Shown: positions 26,095 to 35,290 of the stretch, one piece after another | Layout of the letters: every line of letters begins with the position of its first letter | How positions within the stretch are numbered: the first letter of the stretch is position 1 | Source: Lichenicoccus sp964235615 | GTDB taxonomy: Bacteria > Pseudomonadota > Alphaproteobacteria > Acetobacterales > Acetobacteraceae | Length of the DNA stretch: 36,142 nt | NCBI GenBank assembly: GCA_964235615.1 | Contig: CAXSEE010000017.1 | Span: 1-36,142 of the forward strand | Reading direction: 5' to 3' | Translations under genes and position numbers: made by a program | The notes under the pieces: generated by a model | The model's input: only the letters and a program-made list of their open reading frames with translations | What the model was told of the DNA's origin: nothing | Databases searched by the model: none

Positions 26095-26247
26095 GGATCA
26101 TGCCCGGCTCGTCGGGCAGGTCGAAGAAACCCATGCGGTCGCCTTGTCGATGGTCATGTGGCCGATCTCGGCCTGCATCGTAAACGCGATGCTCTCGTCG
26201 CCGATGGACATCCCGAACTATCCGGGGAAGTCCTGATCCGACGCCAT
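26095..26247 (-). pseudogene. Possible small broken gene downstream of rho
   Basis: In the 354-bp gap between qor and rho. On the minus strand GAGGAGAGG precedes an ATG at 26247 that opens MASDQDFPG and then meets TAG. The same frame continues FGMSIGDESIAFTMQAEIGH then MTIDKA, ending at 26095. Nearby, in another frame, MGFFDLPDEPGMIRIPITPP reads like a protein end. A good ribosome binding site, one in-frame stop and a frame switch suggest a decayed small gene of unknown family. The rest of the gap shows nothing recognisable. Confidence 0.3.
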
Positions 26248-26360
26248 TCGCCTCTCCTCGGCCGAGGAGCCAATGCTACCGTGTCCCAAACGATATCGTA
26301 ACAAAAGTTTTATGCGGTGGATTTCCCGACCCGTCGCGTCAGATCCGCCGCGCGTAGAGG

Positions 26361-27641
26361 CTAGGTATTCATCGCGTCGAAGAAGTCCTGGTTCGTCTTG
26401 CTGTATTTCAGCTTGTCGAGCAGGAAGTCCATGGCGTCCATCGTGCCCATCGGCGACAGGATGCGTCGGAGCACCCACATCTTGGACAAGGAGGCCTTGT
26501 CCACCAGCAGCTCCTCCTTGCGGGTGCCGCTCTTGGTGATGTCGATCGCCGGGAAGGTGCGCTTGTCCGACAGCTTGCGGTCGAGGATCAGCTCCGAATT
26601 GCCGGTGCCCTTGAACTCCTCGAAGATGACCTCGTCCATGCGGCTGCCGGTGTCGATCAGCGCGGTGGCGATGATGGTCAGCGAGCCGCCTTCCTCGATG
26701 TTGCGGGCAGCACCGAAGAAGCGCTTCGGCCGCTGCAGCGCATTGGCGTCCACACCGCCGGTCAGCACCTTGCCCGATGACGGCACCACGGTGTTGTAGG
26801 CGCGCGCGAGCCGCGTGATGCTGTCGAGCAGGATCACCACGTCGCGCTTATGCTCGACCAGGCGCTTGGCTTTCTCCAGCACCATCTCGGTCACCTGCAC
26901 GTGGCGCGTCGCCGGCTCGTCGAAGGTGGAGGAAACCACCTCGCCTTTGACCGAGCGCGCCATGTCGGTCACTTCCTCCGGCCGCTCGTCGATCAGCAGC
27001 ACGATCAGGAACACTTCGGGATGGTTGGTGGAGATGGCGGTGGCGATGCTCTGCAGCATCACCGTCTTGCCGGTGCGCGGGGGTGCGACGATCAGGGCGC
27101 GCTGGCCCATGCCGATCGGCGAGACCAGGTCGATCACCCGGGAGGTGAAGTCCTTGTTCTGGCCCTTGCCCGGGATGGAAGCCAGAGCAGTCTCGAACTC
27201 CATCTTGAGGCGGCGGTCGGGATAGAGCGGCGTGAGGTTGTCGAAGTTGATCCGGTGACGCACCGCCTCGGGCGGCTCGAAGTTGATCGTGTTGACCTTC
27301 AGCAACGCGAAATAGCGTTCGCCGTCGCGGGGTGCGCGTATTTGCCCCTCGACGGTGTCGCCGGTGCGCAGACCGAAGCGCCGCACCTGGCTCGGGCTGA
27401 CATAGATGTCGTCGGGTCCCGGCAGGTAGTTGGCTTCCGGCGAGCGCAGGAAGCCGAACCCGTCGGAGAGGATCTCCAGCGTGCCGTCGCCGTGGATGGC
27501 CTGGTCGTTGTCGGCCAGGTTCTTGAGGATGGCGAACATCATGTCCTGCTTGCGCAGGGATGAGGCGTTCTCGATCTGCAGCGATTCCGCGTAGGAAAGC
27601 AGGTCCGAGGGTGACTTGGTCTTGAGTTCGGCTAGGTGCAT
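26361..27641 (-). CDS. rho: Transcription termination factor Rho
   Basis: Hexameric RNA-dependent ATPase and helicase that ends transcription. The 426-residue protein begins MHLAELKTKSPSDLLSYAES. It has the RNA-binding cold-shock-like segment ILSDGFGFLRSPEANYLPGP, Walker A VAPPRTGKTVML near residue 185, VFLIVLLIDERPEEVTDM, Walker B VVILLDSITRLARAYN, and RMDEVIFEEFKGTGNSELIL (R-loop). The open frame extends 55 codons upstream without homology. The 251-bp leader upstream shows no clear feature; rho genes are often autoregulated in their leader, which is only inference here. Confidence 0.98.
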   Translation of the reverse strand: MHLAELKTKSPSDLLSYAESLQIENASSLRKQDMMFAILKNLADNDQAIHGDGTLEILSDGFGFLRSPEANYLPGPDDIYVSPSQVRRFGLRTGDTVEGQIRAPRDGERYFALLKVNTINFEPPEAVRHRINFDNLTPLYPDRRLKMEFETALASIPGKGQNKDFTSRVIDLVSPIGMGQRALIVAPPRTGKTVMLQSIATAISTNHPEVFLIVLLIDERPEEVTDMARSVKGEVVSSTFDEPATRHVQVTEMVLEKAKRLVEHKRDVVILLDSITRLARAYNTVVPSSGKVLTGGVDANALQRPKRFFGAARNIEEGGSLTIIATALIDTGSRMDEVIFEEFKGTGNSELILDRKLSDKRTFPAIDITKSGTRKEELLVDKASLSKMWVLRRILSPMGTMDAMDFLLDKLKYSKTNQDFFDAMNT

Positions 27642-27892
27642 TGGGACGCCCGAATTACAGGTCGAGAGGGAGATGAGAGCCGCGTCACGAAGCCGGAGAT
27701 GTGTGTCCGAACCTGAGTGGAGCGTCTGTCGGATAAGCCAGGAAGAGCTCCCGGCCTGTATTGTCCAACGTCGTTCCGAGCGGATAAATCGGCCCAGCGC
27801 TCGCAAACGGAGCCTGCAACCAGAACGCGCGGACCATAGGTCGGCTCACGGCCCCTCGTCAACTCCCTTGATCGATGAGATTTCCTGAGGGT

Positions 27893-28867
27893 TCAACGGC
27901 TCCCCAGCCAGCCCTTCCGCCAGAACACGAACAACGGGCCGACGATGGTCAGGGCCATCATGCCCAGGGCGTAGAAATAGCCGTAGGTCCAGTTCAGCTC
28001 CGGTATGTTCTTGAAGTTCATGCCGTAGATGCTGGCGATCAGCGTCGGCGGCACGCCGATGAAGCTGACCACGGTCAAGAGCCGGATGCCGTTGTTCTGC
28101 TCGATATTGATAAAACCCAAGGTTGCATCCAGCAGGAACTGCACCTGATTGCTCGATTGGCCGAGATACTCGTTCAAGCTGCTGATATCGCGCCCGATCG
28201 TTGTCAATTGCGACTTGAGCATGACATGCAGTTCCTGCGGCGCATGCTCGGCGACGTAGAGCGCGATCCGGCCCAGTCCGAGCAGGCTCTCGCGTACGTC
28301 CGACAGCAGGTCGGCGGACCGGCCGACCTTGCGCAACAGGTCGCGCAGAGTTTTGTCCACGTCGTCGCGCTTGATCTTGCTGGCGCGGAAGATGCTGTTG
28401 GACAGCCCGTCCAGCTCGTTGCCGACCCGCTCCAGCAGGTCGGCCAGGCGGTCGATCATGGCCTCGATCAGCATGACGAGCGTGGCGTCGGCCCCGCAGC
28501 CGCCAGTCATGCTGCTGACATGCTCGCCGACGATCTCGAACGTCTTGAAGGTCGTGAAACGGATGGTGATCAGCCGGTCCGGGCTCAGCACGAAGCCGAT
28601 CGGGCTGACCTCGGGGATGTCGTCGTCATTCTTGCGGCGCACCAGAGGGGTCGAGAGATAGAGGACATTGTGCTCCGTCATCAGCCGGCTGGAGTTCTCG
28701 ATCGCCTCGAGCTGCTTGCGCGTCGGGATGCGCAGGCCGGTCAGCGTCGCCGCCAGGGCGCTTTCCGCTTCGGTCGGATCGACCAGGTCGAGCCAGCTGG
28801 CCAGTTCGGAGTCACGCTCGTCCCGGACCGGAAGCGGCGGGCGGCCAGGCGCATGGGCAAGAAACAT
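27893..28867 (-). CDS. corA: CorA-family magnesium/divalent cation transporter
   Basis: Pentameric inner-membrane Mg2+ channel. The 324-residue protein has a large cytoplasmic N-terminal domain and a long stalk helix near residues 165-270. Two C-terminal transmembrane helices follow, the first ending in the diagnostic YGMNFKNIPE (Gly282-Met283-Asn284), then YGYFYALGMMALTIVGPLFV and a basic tail. The ATG at 28867 has GGAGG 5 bp upstream. It is divergent from trpB, sharing a promoter region of about 70 bp. Confidence 0.95.
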   Translation of the reverse strand: MFLAHAPGRPPLPVRDERDSELASWLDLVDPTEAESALAATLTGLRIPTRKQLEAIENSSRLMTEHNVLYLSTPLVRRKNDDDIPEVSPIGFVLSPDRLITIRFTTFKTFEIVGEHVSSMTGGCGADATLVMLIEAMIDRLADLLERVGNELDGLSNSIFRASKIKRDDVDKTLRDLLRKVGRSADLLSDVRESLLGLGRIALYVAEHAPQELHVMLKSQLTTIGRDISSLNEYLGQSSNQVQFLLDATLGFINIEQNNGIRLLTVVSFIGVPPTLIASIYGMNFKNIPELNWTYGYFYALGMMALTIVGPLFVFWRKGWLGSR

Positions 28868-28938
28868 GGAACCTCCGTGAGAGACGTGACCTTGACCGGC
28901 CGCTGGGCTAATTAGTCCAAAGAATGGGAGTTCGAGAA

Positions 28939-30204
28939 GTGACCGCACAAACCCGTATCGAGGCGATGCCGCAATCCGTGACCGCTGTGCTGGCCGACCG
29001 CGCCAACAGCCTGCGCCACGGTCCGGACGATCGCGGCCGCTTCGGCATGTTCGGCGGGCGCTTCGTGGCCGAGACGCTGATGCCGCTGGTCCTCGAGCTC
29101 GAGACTGCCTACGAGGCGGCCCGCGCCGATCCTGGGTTCCGGCGTGACCTCGACTACCATCTGAAGGATTATGTCGGCCGCCCCAGCCCGCTCTGGTTCG
29201 CCCGCCGCCTCACCGCCGAACTGGGGGGGGCGAAGATCTACCTCAAGCGCGAAGAGCTCAACCACACCGGGTCGCACAAGCTCAACAACGTCATGGGGCA
29301 GATCCTGCTGGCACGGCGCATGGGCCGCACGCGCATCATCGCCGAGACCGGTGCCGGTCAGCACGGCGTCGCCACCGCAACCGTTTGCGCCCTGTTCGGC
29401 TTGAAATGCGTCATCTACATGGGTGCTGTCGACGTCCAGCGGCAGCAGCCCAACGTGTTCCGGATGCGCCTGCTCGGAGCCGAGGTGCATCCCGTCCAGA
29501 GCGGCGCCGGCACCCTCAAGGACGCCATGAACGAGGGGATGCGCGACTGGGTCGCCAATGTGAACGACACCTATTACCTGATCGGCACCGTGGCCGGCCC
29601 GCATCCCTATCCCGCGATGGTCCGCGACTTCCAGTGCGTCATCGGCGACGAGGCCCGTGTCCAATTGCACGAGGCCGAGGGCCGGCTGCCGGATGCGGTG
29701 GTGGCTTCGGTGGGCGGCGGCTCCAACGCCATGGGGATCTTCCATCCCTTCCTCGACGAGCCGTCGGTGCGGCTGATCGGCGTCGAGGCGGCCGGACGCG
29801 GGCTCGACAGCGGCGAGCAGGCGGCCAGCATCAGTCGCGGCCGTCCCGGCGTGCTGCACGGCAACCGCACCTATCTGCTGCAGGACGGCGAAGGCCAGAT
29901 CACCGAGGCGCACAGCATCAGCGCCGGGCTCGATTATCCCGGCATCGGCCCGGAGCATAGCTGGCTGCATGAGATCGGCCGCGCCGAGTATGTCGGCATC
30001 ACGGACGCCGAGGCATTGGACGCGTTTCAGCTCTGCACACGCACCGAGGGCATCATCCCCGCCCTGGAATGCGCCCATGCCATCGCCCACGTCGCCAAGA
30101 TCGCTCCCGGCATGGGAAAAGACGAGATCATCTTGATGAACCTCTCGGGTCGGGGCGACAAGGACATCGCCACCGTGGCCGAGCATCTGGGCGTGGTGCT
30201 GTGA
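28939..30204 (+). CDS. trpB: Tryptophan synthase beta subunit
   Basis: PLP enzyme condensing indole and serine to tryptophan. Shown from GTG 28939 (421 residues), which has GGGAG 8 bp upstream; an in-frame ATG at 28924 would add five residues. Motifs: GRFGMFGGRFVAETLMPLV, the PLP-binding Lys114 in NHTGSHKLNN, ETGAGQHGVATA, VGGGSNAMG and NLSGRGDKD. The stop overlaps the trpA GTG (GTGA). trpF is not directly upstream. Confidence 0.97.
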   Translation: MTAQTRIEAMPQSVTAVLADRANSLRHGPDDRGRFGMFGGRFVAETLMPLVLELETAYEAARADPGFRRDLDYHLKDYVGRPSPLWFARRLTAELGGAKIYLKREELNHTGSHKLNNVMGQILLARRMGRTRIIAETGAGQHGVATATVCALFGLKCVIYMGAVDVQRQQPNVFRMRLLGAEVHPVQSGAGTLKDAMNEGMRDWVANVNDTYYLIGTVAGPHPYPAMVRDFQCVIGDEARVQLHEAEGRLPDAVVASVGGGSNAMGIFHPFLDEPSVRLIGVEAAGRGLDSGEQAASISRGRPGVLHGNRTYLLQDGEGQITEAHSISAGLDYPGIGPEHSWLHEIGRAEYVGITDAEALDAFQLCTRTEGIIPALECAHAIAHVAKIAPGMGKDEIILMNLSGRGDKDIATVAEHLGVVL

Positions 30205-31103
30205 CCCATCCCCATCGCATCAAGGCGCGGTTCGAGGAGCTGGCACGGCAGGGCCGCGGGGCGCTGATCCCGTTCCTGGAGGCTTGCGACCCGGACTTCG
30301 ACACCGCCCTGGCCATCCTGCAGGGCATGCCGGAGGCCGGCGCCGACCTGATCGAGATCGGCATGCCGTTTACCGATCCGATGGCGGATGGCCCGATCAT
30401 CCAGGCCGCGGCCAACCGGGGGCTGCGCGCCGGTGCGACGATCGGCCGCGCGCTGGAGATGGTCCGCCGCTTCCGCGAGCGGGACCATGACACGCCGGTG
30501 ATCCTGATGGGCTATCTCAATCCGGTCGAGAGCTACGGCGTCGCGCGCTTCTGCGCGGATGCGTCGGAGGCCGGCATCGACGGGCTGATCGTGGTCGACC
30601 TGCCGCCCGAGGAAGCCGACCTGCTGGAAGCGCCCGCAGAGGCCGCCGGGCTGGACATCATCCGCCTGGTCGCCCCCACCACCACCAGCCAGCGCCTGCC
30701 CACGGTGCTGCGTGGCGCGTCGGGCTTCATCTACTATGTCAGCATCACCGGCATCACCGGCACCCGCTCCGCCAGCGAGGCCGACCTGATCGCCGCCCTG
30801 CCGCGACTGCGTGCGGCGACCCGGCTTCCGGTGGCGGTCGGCTTCGGGGTGCGGACACCGCAACAGGCCGCCGCGGCGGTGCGCGTGGCCGATGCCGCCG
30901 TGGTCGCCTCCGCCCTGATCCAGACCCTCGCCGCCTCGCTCGACGAGCAGGGCCGCGCCGGTCCCGATACGGTCCGACTGGTGCTGGACCAGGTGGCCGA
31001 CCTCGCGCGTGGCGTCCGCGACGCCCGCATCACGGGAGATGTCCGCGACGCCCGCATCACGGGAGATGCCCGCCACGCCCGCATCACGGAGATGAGCGCA
31101 TGA
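30201..31103 (+). CDS. trpA: Tryptophan synthase alpha subunit with repeat-derived C-terminal tail
   Basis: Cleaves indole-3-glycerol phosphate to indole, which is channelled to TrpB. The core shows FLEACDPDFDTALAIL, the catalytic Glu and Asp in LIEIGMPFTDPMADGPIIQA, YYVSITGITGTR and VAVGFGVRTPQQA. At 300 residues it is about 30 longer than typical. The excess is a C-terminal tail made of tandem RDARITGDV units, coded by a 27-bp repeat at 31014-31093 (two exact copies, one diverged). Start is GTG overlapping the trpB stop; the stop overlaps the accD ATG (ATGA). Confidence 0.97.
   Translation: MTHPHRIKARFEELARQGRGALIPFLEACDPDFDTALAILQGMPEAGADLIEIGMPFTDPMADGPIIQAAANRGLRAGATIGRALEMVRRFRERDHDTPVILMGYLNPVESYGVARFCADASEAGIDGLIVVDLPPEEADLLEAPAEAAGLDIIRLVAPTTTSQRLPTVLRGASGFIYYVSITGITGTRSASEADLIAALPRLRAATRLPVAVGFGVRTPQQAAAAVRVADAAVVASALIQTLAASLDEQGRAGPDTVRLVLDQVADLARGVRDARITGDVRDARITGDARHARITEMSA
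31014..31093 (+). repeat. 27-bp tandem repeat (three units) in the 3' end of trpA
   Basis: Units at 31014-31040 and 31041-31067 are identical over 27 bp; the third, 31068-31093, is 26 bp with a few substitutions and one missing G. The repeat is in frame for the first two units and encodes the RDARITGDV tail of TrpA. The base lost in unit three shifts the frame and gives the EMSA ending and the ATGA junction with accD. Copy number is likely to vary between strains. Confidence 0.95.
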
Positions 31104-31987
31104 GCTGGCTCACGACCTACGTCCGCCCGAAGATCCGCAACCTGCTCGGCAAGCGCGAGGTGCCGGACAACCTCTGGACCCAGTGCACCGACTGCAACCA
31201 GATGATCTTCGTCAAGGAGCTCGAGCGCACCCTCAAGGTGTGTCCCCATTGCGGCCACCACATGCGCGTCCCGGTCAATGAGCGCCTGGCCTGGACGTTC
31301 GACGAGGGGAGTTTCACGCGCATCGAGCTGCCCCGCGCGCCGGTCGATCCGCTCGGCTTCCGCGACCAGAAACGCTACACCGAGCGTCTCAAGGAGAACC
31401 GCGCCAAGGCGCATCTCGACGAGGCCCTGGTCGTCGCCCACGGCACCATCCTCGGCCACAAGGCTGTCGTGGGGGTGATGGCGTTCGAGTTCCTGGCCGG
31501 CACGATGGGTGCCGCGTTGGGCGAGGGCATCGTCGCGGCGGCGCGGCTGGCGGTGCTGCAGCAGGCGCCGCTGATCGTGTTCACCGCCTCGGGCGGGGCC
31601 CGCATGCAGGAGGGCATGATCTCGCTGATGCAGATGCCACGCACCACGATCGCAGTGCAGATGGTGCGCGAGGCCGGCCTGCCGTACATCGTGGTGATGA
31701 CCGATCCGACCACGGGCGGCGTCACCGCCAGCTTCGCGATGCTGGGCGACATCCAGATCGCCGAGCCGAATGCGCTGATCGGGTTCGCCGGCCAGCGGGT
31801 GATCGAGCAGACCGTGCGCGAGGTCCTGCCCGACGGCTTCCAGCGTGCCGAGTATCTGTTCGAGCACGGCATGCTCGACATGGTGGTGCCGCGCGGCGAG
31901 ATGCGCGAGACCCTGGGCCGGCTGATCGCCCTGCTCGGCCGGGATCTTGCCGGAGGCGGCAGCGGGTCGCTCGAACATGCCGCATGA
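31100..31987 (+). CDS. accD: Acetyl-CoA carboxylase carboxyltransferase subunit beta
   Basis: Carboxyltransferase subunit that, with AccA, makes malonyl-CoA for fatty-acid synthesis. The 295-residue protein has the N-terminal zinc ribbon with Cys29, Cys32, Cys48 and Cys51 (CTDC...CPHC), then GVMAFEFLAGTMGAALGEG, IVFTASGGARMQEGMISLMQ and VVMTDPTTGGVTASFAMLGD. It sits between trpA and folC, an order common in proteobacteria, with 4-bp and 11-bp overlaps to its neighbours. Confidence 0.98.
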   Translation: MSWLTTYVRPKIRNLLGKREVPDNLWTQCTDCNQMIFVKELERTLKVCPHCGHHMRVPVNERLAWTFDEGSFTRIELPRAPVDPLGFRDQKRYTERLKENRAKAHLDEALVVAHGTILGHKAVVGVMAFEFLAGTMGAALGEGIVAAARLAVLQQAPLIVFTASGGARMQEGMISLMQMPRTTIAVQMVREAGLPYIVVMTDPTTGGVTASFAMLGDIQIAEPNALIGFAGQRVIEQTVREVLPDGFQRAEYLFEHGMLDMVVPRGEMRETLGRLIALLGRDLAGGGSGSLEHAA

Positions 31988-33332
31988 GCCGGCCCTGCTT
32001 GACGTAATCCTCTCCGACCTTCCCGCCAGCCCGGAGTTCATCGGCCGCACCGGCGCGGTGCTTGGGCGGCTGCAGCATCTGTATCCGGCGCTGATCGACC
32101 TGTCTCTGGGCCGGCTGGAGCGGTTGCTGGCCGGGCTCGACCATCCCGAGCGGAGGCTGCCGCCGGTGATCCACGTCGCCGGCACCAACGGCAAGGGCAG
32201 CACCTGTGCCAACCTGCGCGCCATCGCCGAGGCCTCCGGCTGGGTGGTGCATGTCAGCACCTCGCCGCATCTGGTCGATGTCACCGAGCGCTTCCGCATC
32301 GCCGGACGGCTGGTGTCGGAATGGGAACTCGTCGGCACGCTGGAGGAGATCGAGCGCATCAATGCCGGCCAGCCGATCACCGTGTTCGAGGTGCTGACGG
32401 CGAGCGCCTTCCTGCTGTTCTCGCGCCATCCCGCCGATCTTGCGGTGATCGAGGTCGGTCTCGGTGGCCGCCACGACGCCAGCAACGTGATCCCGCCGCC
32501 GTCCGCTTGCGTCATCACCGCGATCTCGATGGACCACGAGGCGTTCCTCGGCGACAGGATCGAGCTTATCGCCGCCGAGAAGGCCGGGATCATCAAGCCG
32601 GGCACGCCTGTCGTCACCGGGCGTCAGCCGGAGCCTGCGCTGGCGGCGATCGTCGATGCGGCGGCTCGCGTTGGTGCGCCACTGCTGGTCCGTGACCGCG
32701 ATTGGAGCGTGGAGGCCCATGCCCCCCGCCTTGGCCACGGCGGCCTCCGCTACGCAGATCGTCATGGGCGCATCGACCTGCCGCTGCCGGCGTTGCCAGG
32801 CCTGCATCAGGTCGAGAATGCCGGCCTGGCCGTCGCTGCCCTGCGCGCGGCCGGCTTGGCCGTGCCCGCGCGCGGCTGGACAGGCCTTGCATCGACCGCA
32901 TGGCCCGCGCGCCTGCAGCGTCTGACCGGACAGCTGGCGGCGGGTCTGCCGCAGGATTGGGAGTTGTGGCTCGATGGCGGCCATAATCCCGGAGCCGCCG
33001 CCGTGCTCGGGGAGGTCGTCGCCGGATGGGCCGATCGGCCGGTGCATCTGATCATCGGCATGAAGCAGAGCAAGGACGTGAAGGGGTTTCTCGAGCCACT
33101 GCTCGACCATGCCGCCAGTGTCCATGCCGTCGCTGAACCCGGACAGCATCTGGCGCTGCCGGTGGAGGCAATCATCGCCGCCAGTGAGGGGCGTGCGGTT
33201 AGCGGACCGACCGTGGCGAAGGCCTTGTCGGCTATCGTGACGGAGCATCCGACGCCTGGCCGCATCCTGATCTGCGGCAGCCTCTATCTCGCTGGCGAAA
33301 TGCTCAAGGCTGAGGGTTGGCAGCCCATTTGA
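31977..33332 (+). CDS. folC: Dihydrofolate synthase/folylpolyglutamate synthase
   Basis: ATP-dependent Mur-ligase-type enzyme that adds glutamate to dihydropteroate and folates. The 451-residue protein has the P-loop HVAGTNGKGST (residues 66-76), STSPHLVDVTERFRIAG, EVGLGGRHDASNV, AISMDHEAFLGD, EKAGIIKPGTPVV and the C-terminal LWLDGGHNPGAA. The ATG at 31977 overlaps the accD end by 11 bp and lacks a strong ribosome binding site, so it is probably coupled to accD translation. Last gene of the operon. Confidence 0.96.
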   Translation: MPHEPALLDVILSDLPASPEFIGRTGAVLGRLQHLYPALIDLSLGRLERLLAGLDHPERRLPPVIHVAGTNGKGSTCANLRAIAEASGWVVHVSTSPHLVDVTERFRIAGRLVSEWELVGTLEEIERINAGQPITVFEVLTASAFLLFSRHPADLAVIEVGLGGRHDASNVIPPPSACVITAISMDHEAFLGDRIELIAAEKAGIIKPGTPVVTGRQPEPALAAIVDAAARVGAPLLVRDRDWSVEAHAPRLGHGGLRYADRHGRIDLPLPALPGLHQVENAGLAVAALRAAGLAVPARGWTGLASTAWPARLQRLTGQLAAGLPQDWELWLDGGHNPGAAAVLGEVVAGWADRPVHLIIGMKQSKDVKGFLEPLLDHAASVHAVAEPGQHLALPVEAIIAASEGRAVSGPTVAKALSAIVTEHPTPGRILICGSLYLAGEMLKAEGWQPI

Positions 33333-33461
33333 CAGGCCAGGATCTGTCATATAAGCGTCACATTAATGTAAAGAAACCATCGCGTTACCTCCAGGCAACA
33401 ATGGCTTATCGAAGCCTCGTCCGAGTAGCAGGGGGGGCCCTGTCGGATATGGAACCTGATC

Positions 33462-35219
33462 ATGAGCACACGCGTGTTTGCGAAAGGCGGCCTTCTGGCC
33501 GCAACGGCCCTAACGGGTATCTTCTGCGGCAACCTGCTCGGAATAAATCAGGCCAGGGCTGACGATCCCGGGGCCCAGATCGGTTCGATCGAGAAGCAGA
33601 TCCGGGCGCTGCAGAACCAGTTGAACAGCATGAAGCACAGCCTGTCCAAGCGCGACGCCGACGTGCGCGCGGCGCGGCAGGAAGCGGCTGCGGCCAACCG
33701 GCAGGCGATGTCGCTCTCGGAGCGGTCCACCAACAGTCTCGGCCAGCCGATGGCGCCGCAGCCGTTGTCCGCACCCCCCGGCTATAACGTCAACCTTGCC
33801 GGCGCCGGGACGATCCCGAAGTACGGCCCATACGTGTATGTCGACGGCGTTCCGACCCCGGTGCTCTATGCCGGCCCCAAGCTCAAGCAGGGCCAGTTCC
33901 AGGTCGGCGGCGTGCGTGTGACGCTCGGCGGCTTCATCGCCGCGGAATCCATCGCCCGCTCGCGCAACGAGACCGCCGACGTCAGCAGCAACTTCAATGC
34001 CGGCATCCCGTTTGCCAGCAGCCCGAACTACCACACTCCGGAATTCCGCGAGACCGCGCGCCAGACCAGGATCGCGATGCTGGTCGAAGGTCAGCCGGAC
34101 AGCGTGACCAACCTGAGCGCCTACATCGAGACCGACTTCCAGGGTGCCGGGTCCGTCTCCAACTCGAACCAGTCCAACAGCTATGTGCTGCGCGAGCGCC
34201 AGCTCTATGCGACCTACGCACGCAAGGATCTGGATTTCTACGTGCTGGGCGGCCAGAGCTGGTCGCTGCTGACAATGAACAAGCTCGGCATCGTGCCGCG
34301 CCAGGAAGACATTCCGCTGACCATCGATGCGTCGTACGTCCCCGGCTTTGTCTGGACGCGCCAGGCCGGCCTGCGCTTCGTCAAGGGCTTCAACAACGAC
34401 GAGTTCGATGTCGGCCTCTCCTTCGAGGAGCCGCAGGTGAATTACTATACCGGGCCGAACGGCACCGGCTCGCTGAACGGAACGGTGACGTCTTCGAACC
34501 TTGGTGTCACCACGCTGAACAACACCCAAGCCTATTCGGACGACATCGCACCCGACGTGATCCTCAAGGCCACGGCCGATCCAGGCTGGGGTCATTACGA
34601 AGCCTTCGGCCTCGCGCGCTTCATGCATGACCGCACCAGCATCGTTGGCAATGGAAACAACAACACCGTTGCCGCCGGCGGCGGCGGCGTAGGCTTCATC
34701 CTGCCTCTGGTCAAGGGCAAGCTGGACTTCCGGGCCAGCGGCTTGGCCGGCGAAGGCATCGGCCGTTACGGTGCCGCCGGCCTGAACGACGCGACCTTCT
34801 CGCGGACTGGCGCGCCGGTGCCACTGCCGGAAGCCATTGCCTTGATCGGGTTGGAGGCTCATCCGAACAAGAGGGTCGACCTCTATGGCTATGCCGGCAC
34901 CGAACAGATCATCCATGCCGATGCCTTCACCGAAGCCGGCAAGGGCTATGGCTACGGCAGCAGGCTGTACAGCAACGCGGGCTGCGGCATCGAGCAGCCG
35001 GGCACGCCGGCGATCACCTGCACGGGCAATACCAGGAACGTGACGCAGGGCACGATCGGCGCCTGGTGGCGTTTCCTCAAGGGTGATTACGGCACCATGC
35101 AGACAGGCGTGCAGTGGTCGTATACGCGCAAGACCGCGTTCGCGAGCAACAAGGGCGGCGCCCCCAGCACCGACGACAACATGGTGTTCTTCAGCTTCCG
35201 TTATCTGCCGTTCCAGTAA
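33462..35219 (+). CDS. Outer-membrane porin with N-terminal coiled coil (DcaP-like)
   Basis: The 585-residue protein has a signal peptide ending GINQARA|DD (cleavage near residue 33). A coiled-coil segment follows at about 38-80 (IEKQIRALQNQLNSMKHSLS), as in trimeric porins of the DcaP type, then a Pro-rich linker (MAPQPLSAPPGYNVN). The rest is rich in alternating aromatic and polar residues typical of beta-strands (VRVTLGGFIAAESIA, YIETDFQGAG, LRERQLYATYAR, FYVLGGQSWSLL). It ends MVFFSFRYLPFQ, close to the aromatic C-terminus of outer-membrane proteins. The transported solute is unknown. Monocistronic, with its own 129-bp upstream region and a hairpin after the stop. Confidence 0.9.
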   Translation: MSTRVFAKGGLLAATALTGIFCGNLLGINQARADDPGAQIGSIEKQIRALQNQLNSMKHSLSKRDADVRAARQEAAAANRQAMSLSERSTNSLGQPMAPQPLSAPPGYNVNLAGAGTIPKYGPYVYVDGVPTPVLYAGPKLKQGQFQVGGVRVTLGGFIAAESIARSRNETADVSSNFNAGIPFASSPNYHTPEFRETARQTRIAMLVEGQPDSVTNLSAYIETDFQGAGSVSNSNQSNSYVLRERQLYATYARKDLDFYVLGGQSWSLLTMNKLGIVPRQEDIPLTIDASYVPGFVWTRQAGLRFVKGFNNDEFDVGLSFEEPQVNYYTGPNGTGSLNGTVTSSNLGVTTLNNTQAYSDDIAPDVILKATADPGWGHYEAFGLARFMHDRTSIVGNGNNNTVAAGGGGVGFILPLVKGKLDFRASGLAGEGIGRYGAAGLNDATFSRTGAPVPLPEAIALIGLEAHPNKRVDLYGYAGTEQIIHADAFTEAGKGYGYGSRLYSNAGCGIEQPGTPAITCTGNTRNVTQGTIGAWWRFLKGDYGTMQTGVQWSYTRKTAFASNKGGAPSTDDNMVFFSFRYLPFQ

Positions 35220-35251
35220 GGCGTTCCGCCGTTCCGATAGGAAGCTTGCAA

Positions 35252-35282
35252 TCGGCCCCGGTGACACATCCACCGGGGCCGA
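35252..35282 (+). terminator. Hairpin terminator after the porin gene
   Basis: TCGGCCCCGGTG, a 7-base loop (ACACATC), then CACCGGGGCCGA: a perfect 12-bp GC-rich stem starting 33 bp after the porin stop. No T-run follows, so termination may need Rho or the hairpin may protect the mRNA 3' end. Confidence 0.75.
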
Positions 35283-35290
35283 AGCCATAA

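Noticed and set aside
27642..27892. Possible small gene or riboswitch in the rho leader
   Set aside because: No convincing frame with a ribosome binding site and no recognised riboswitch pattern; kept only as leader sequence.
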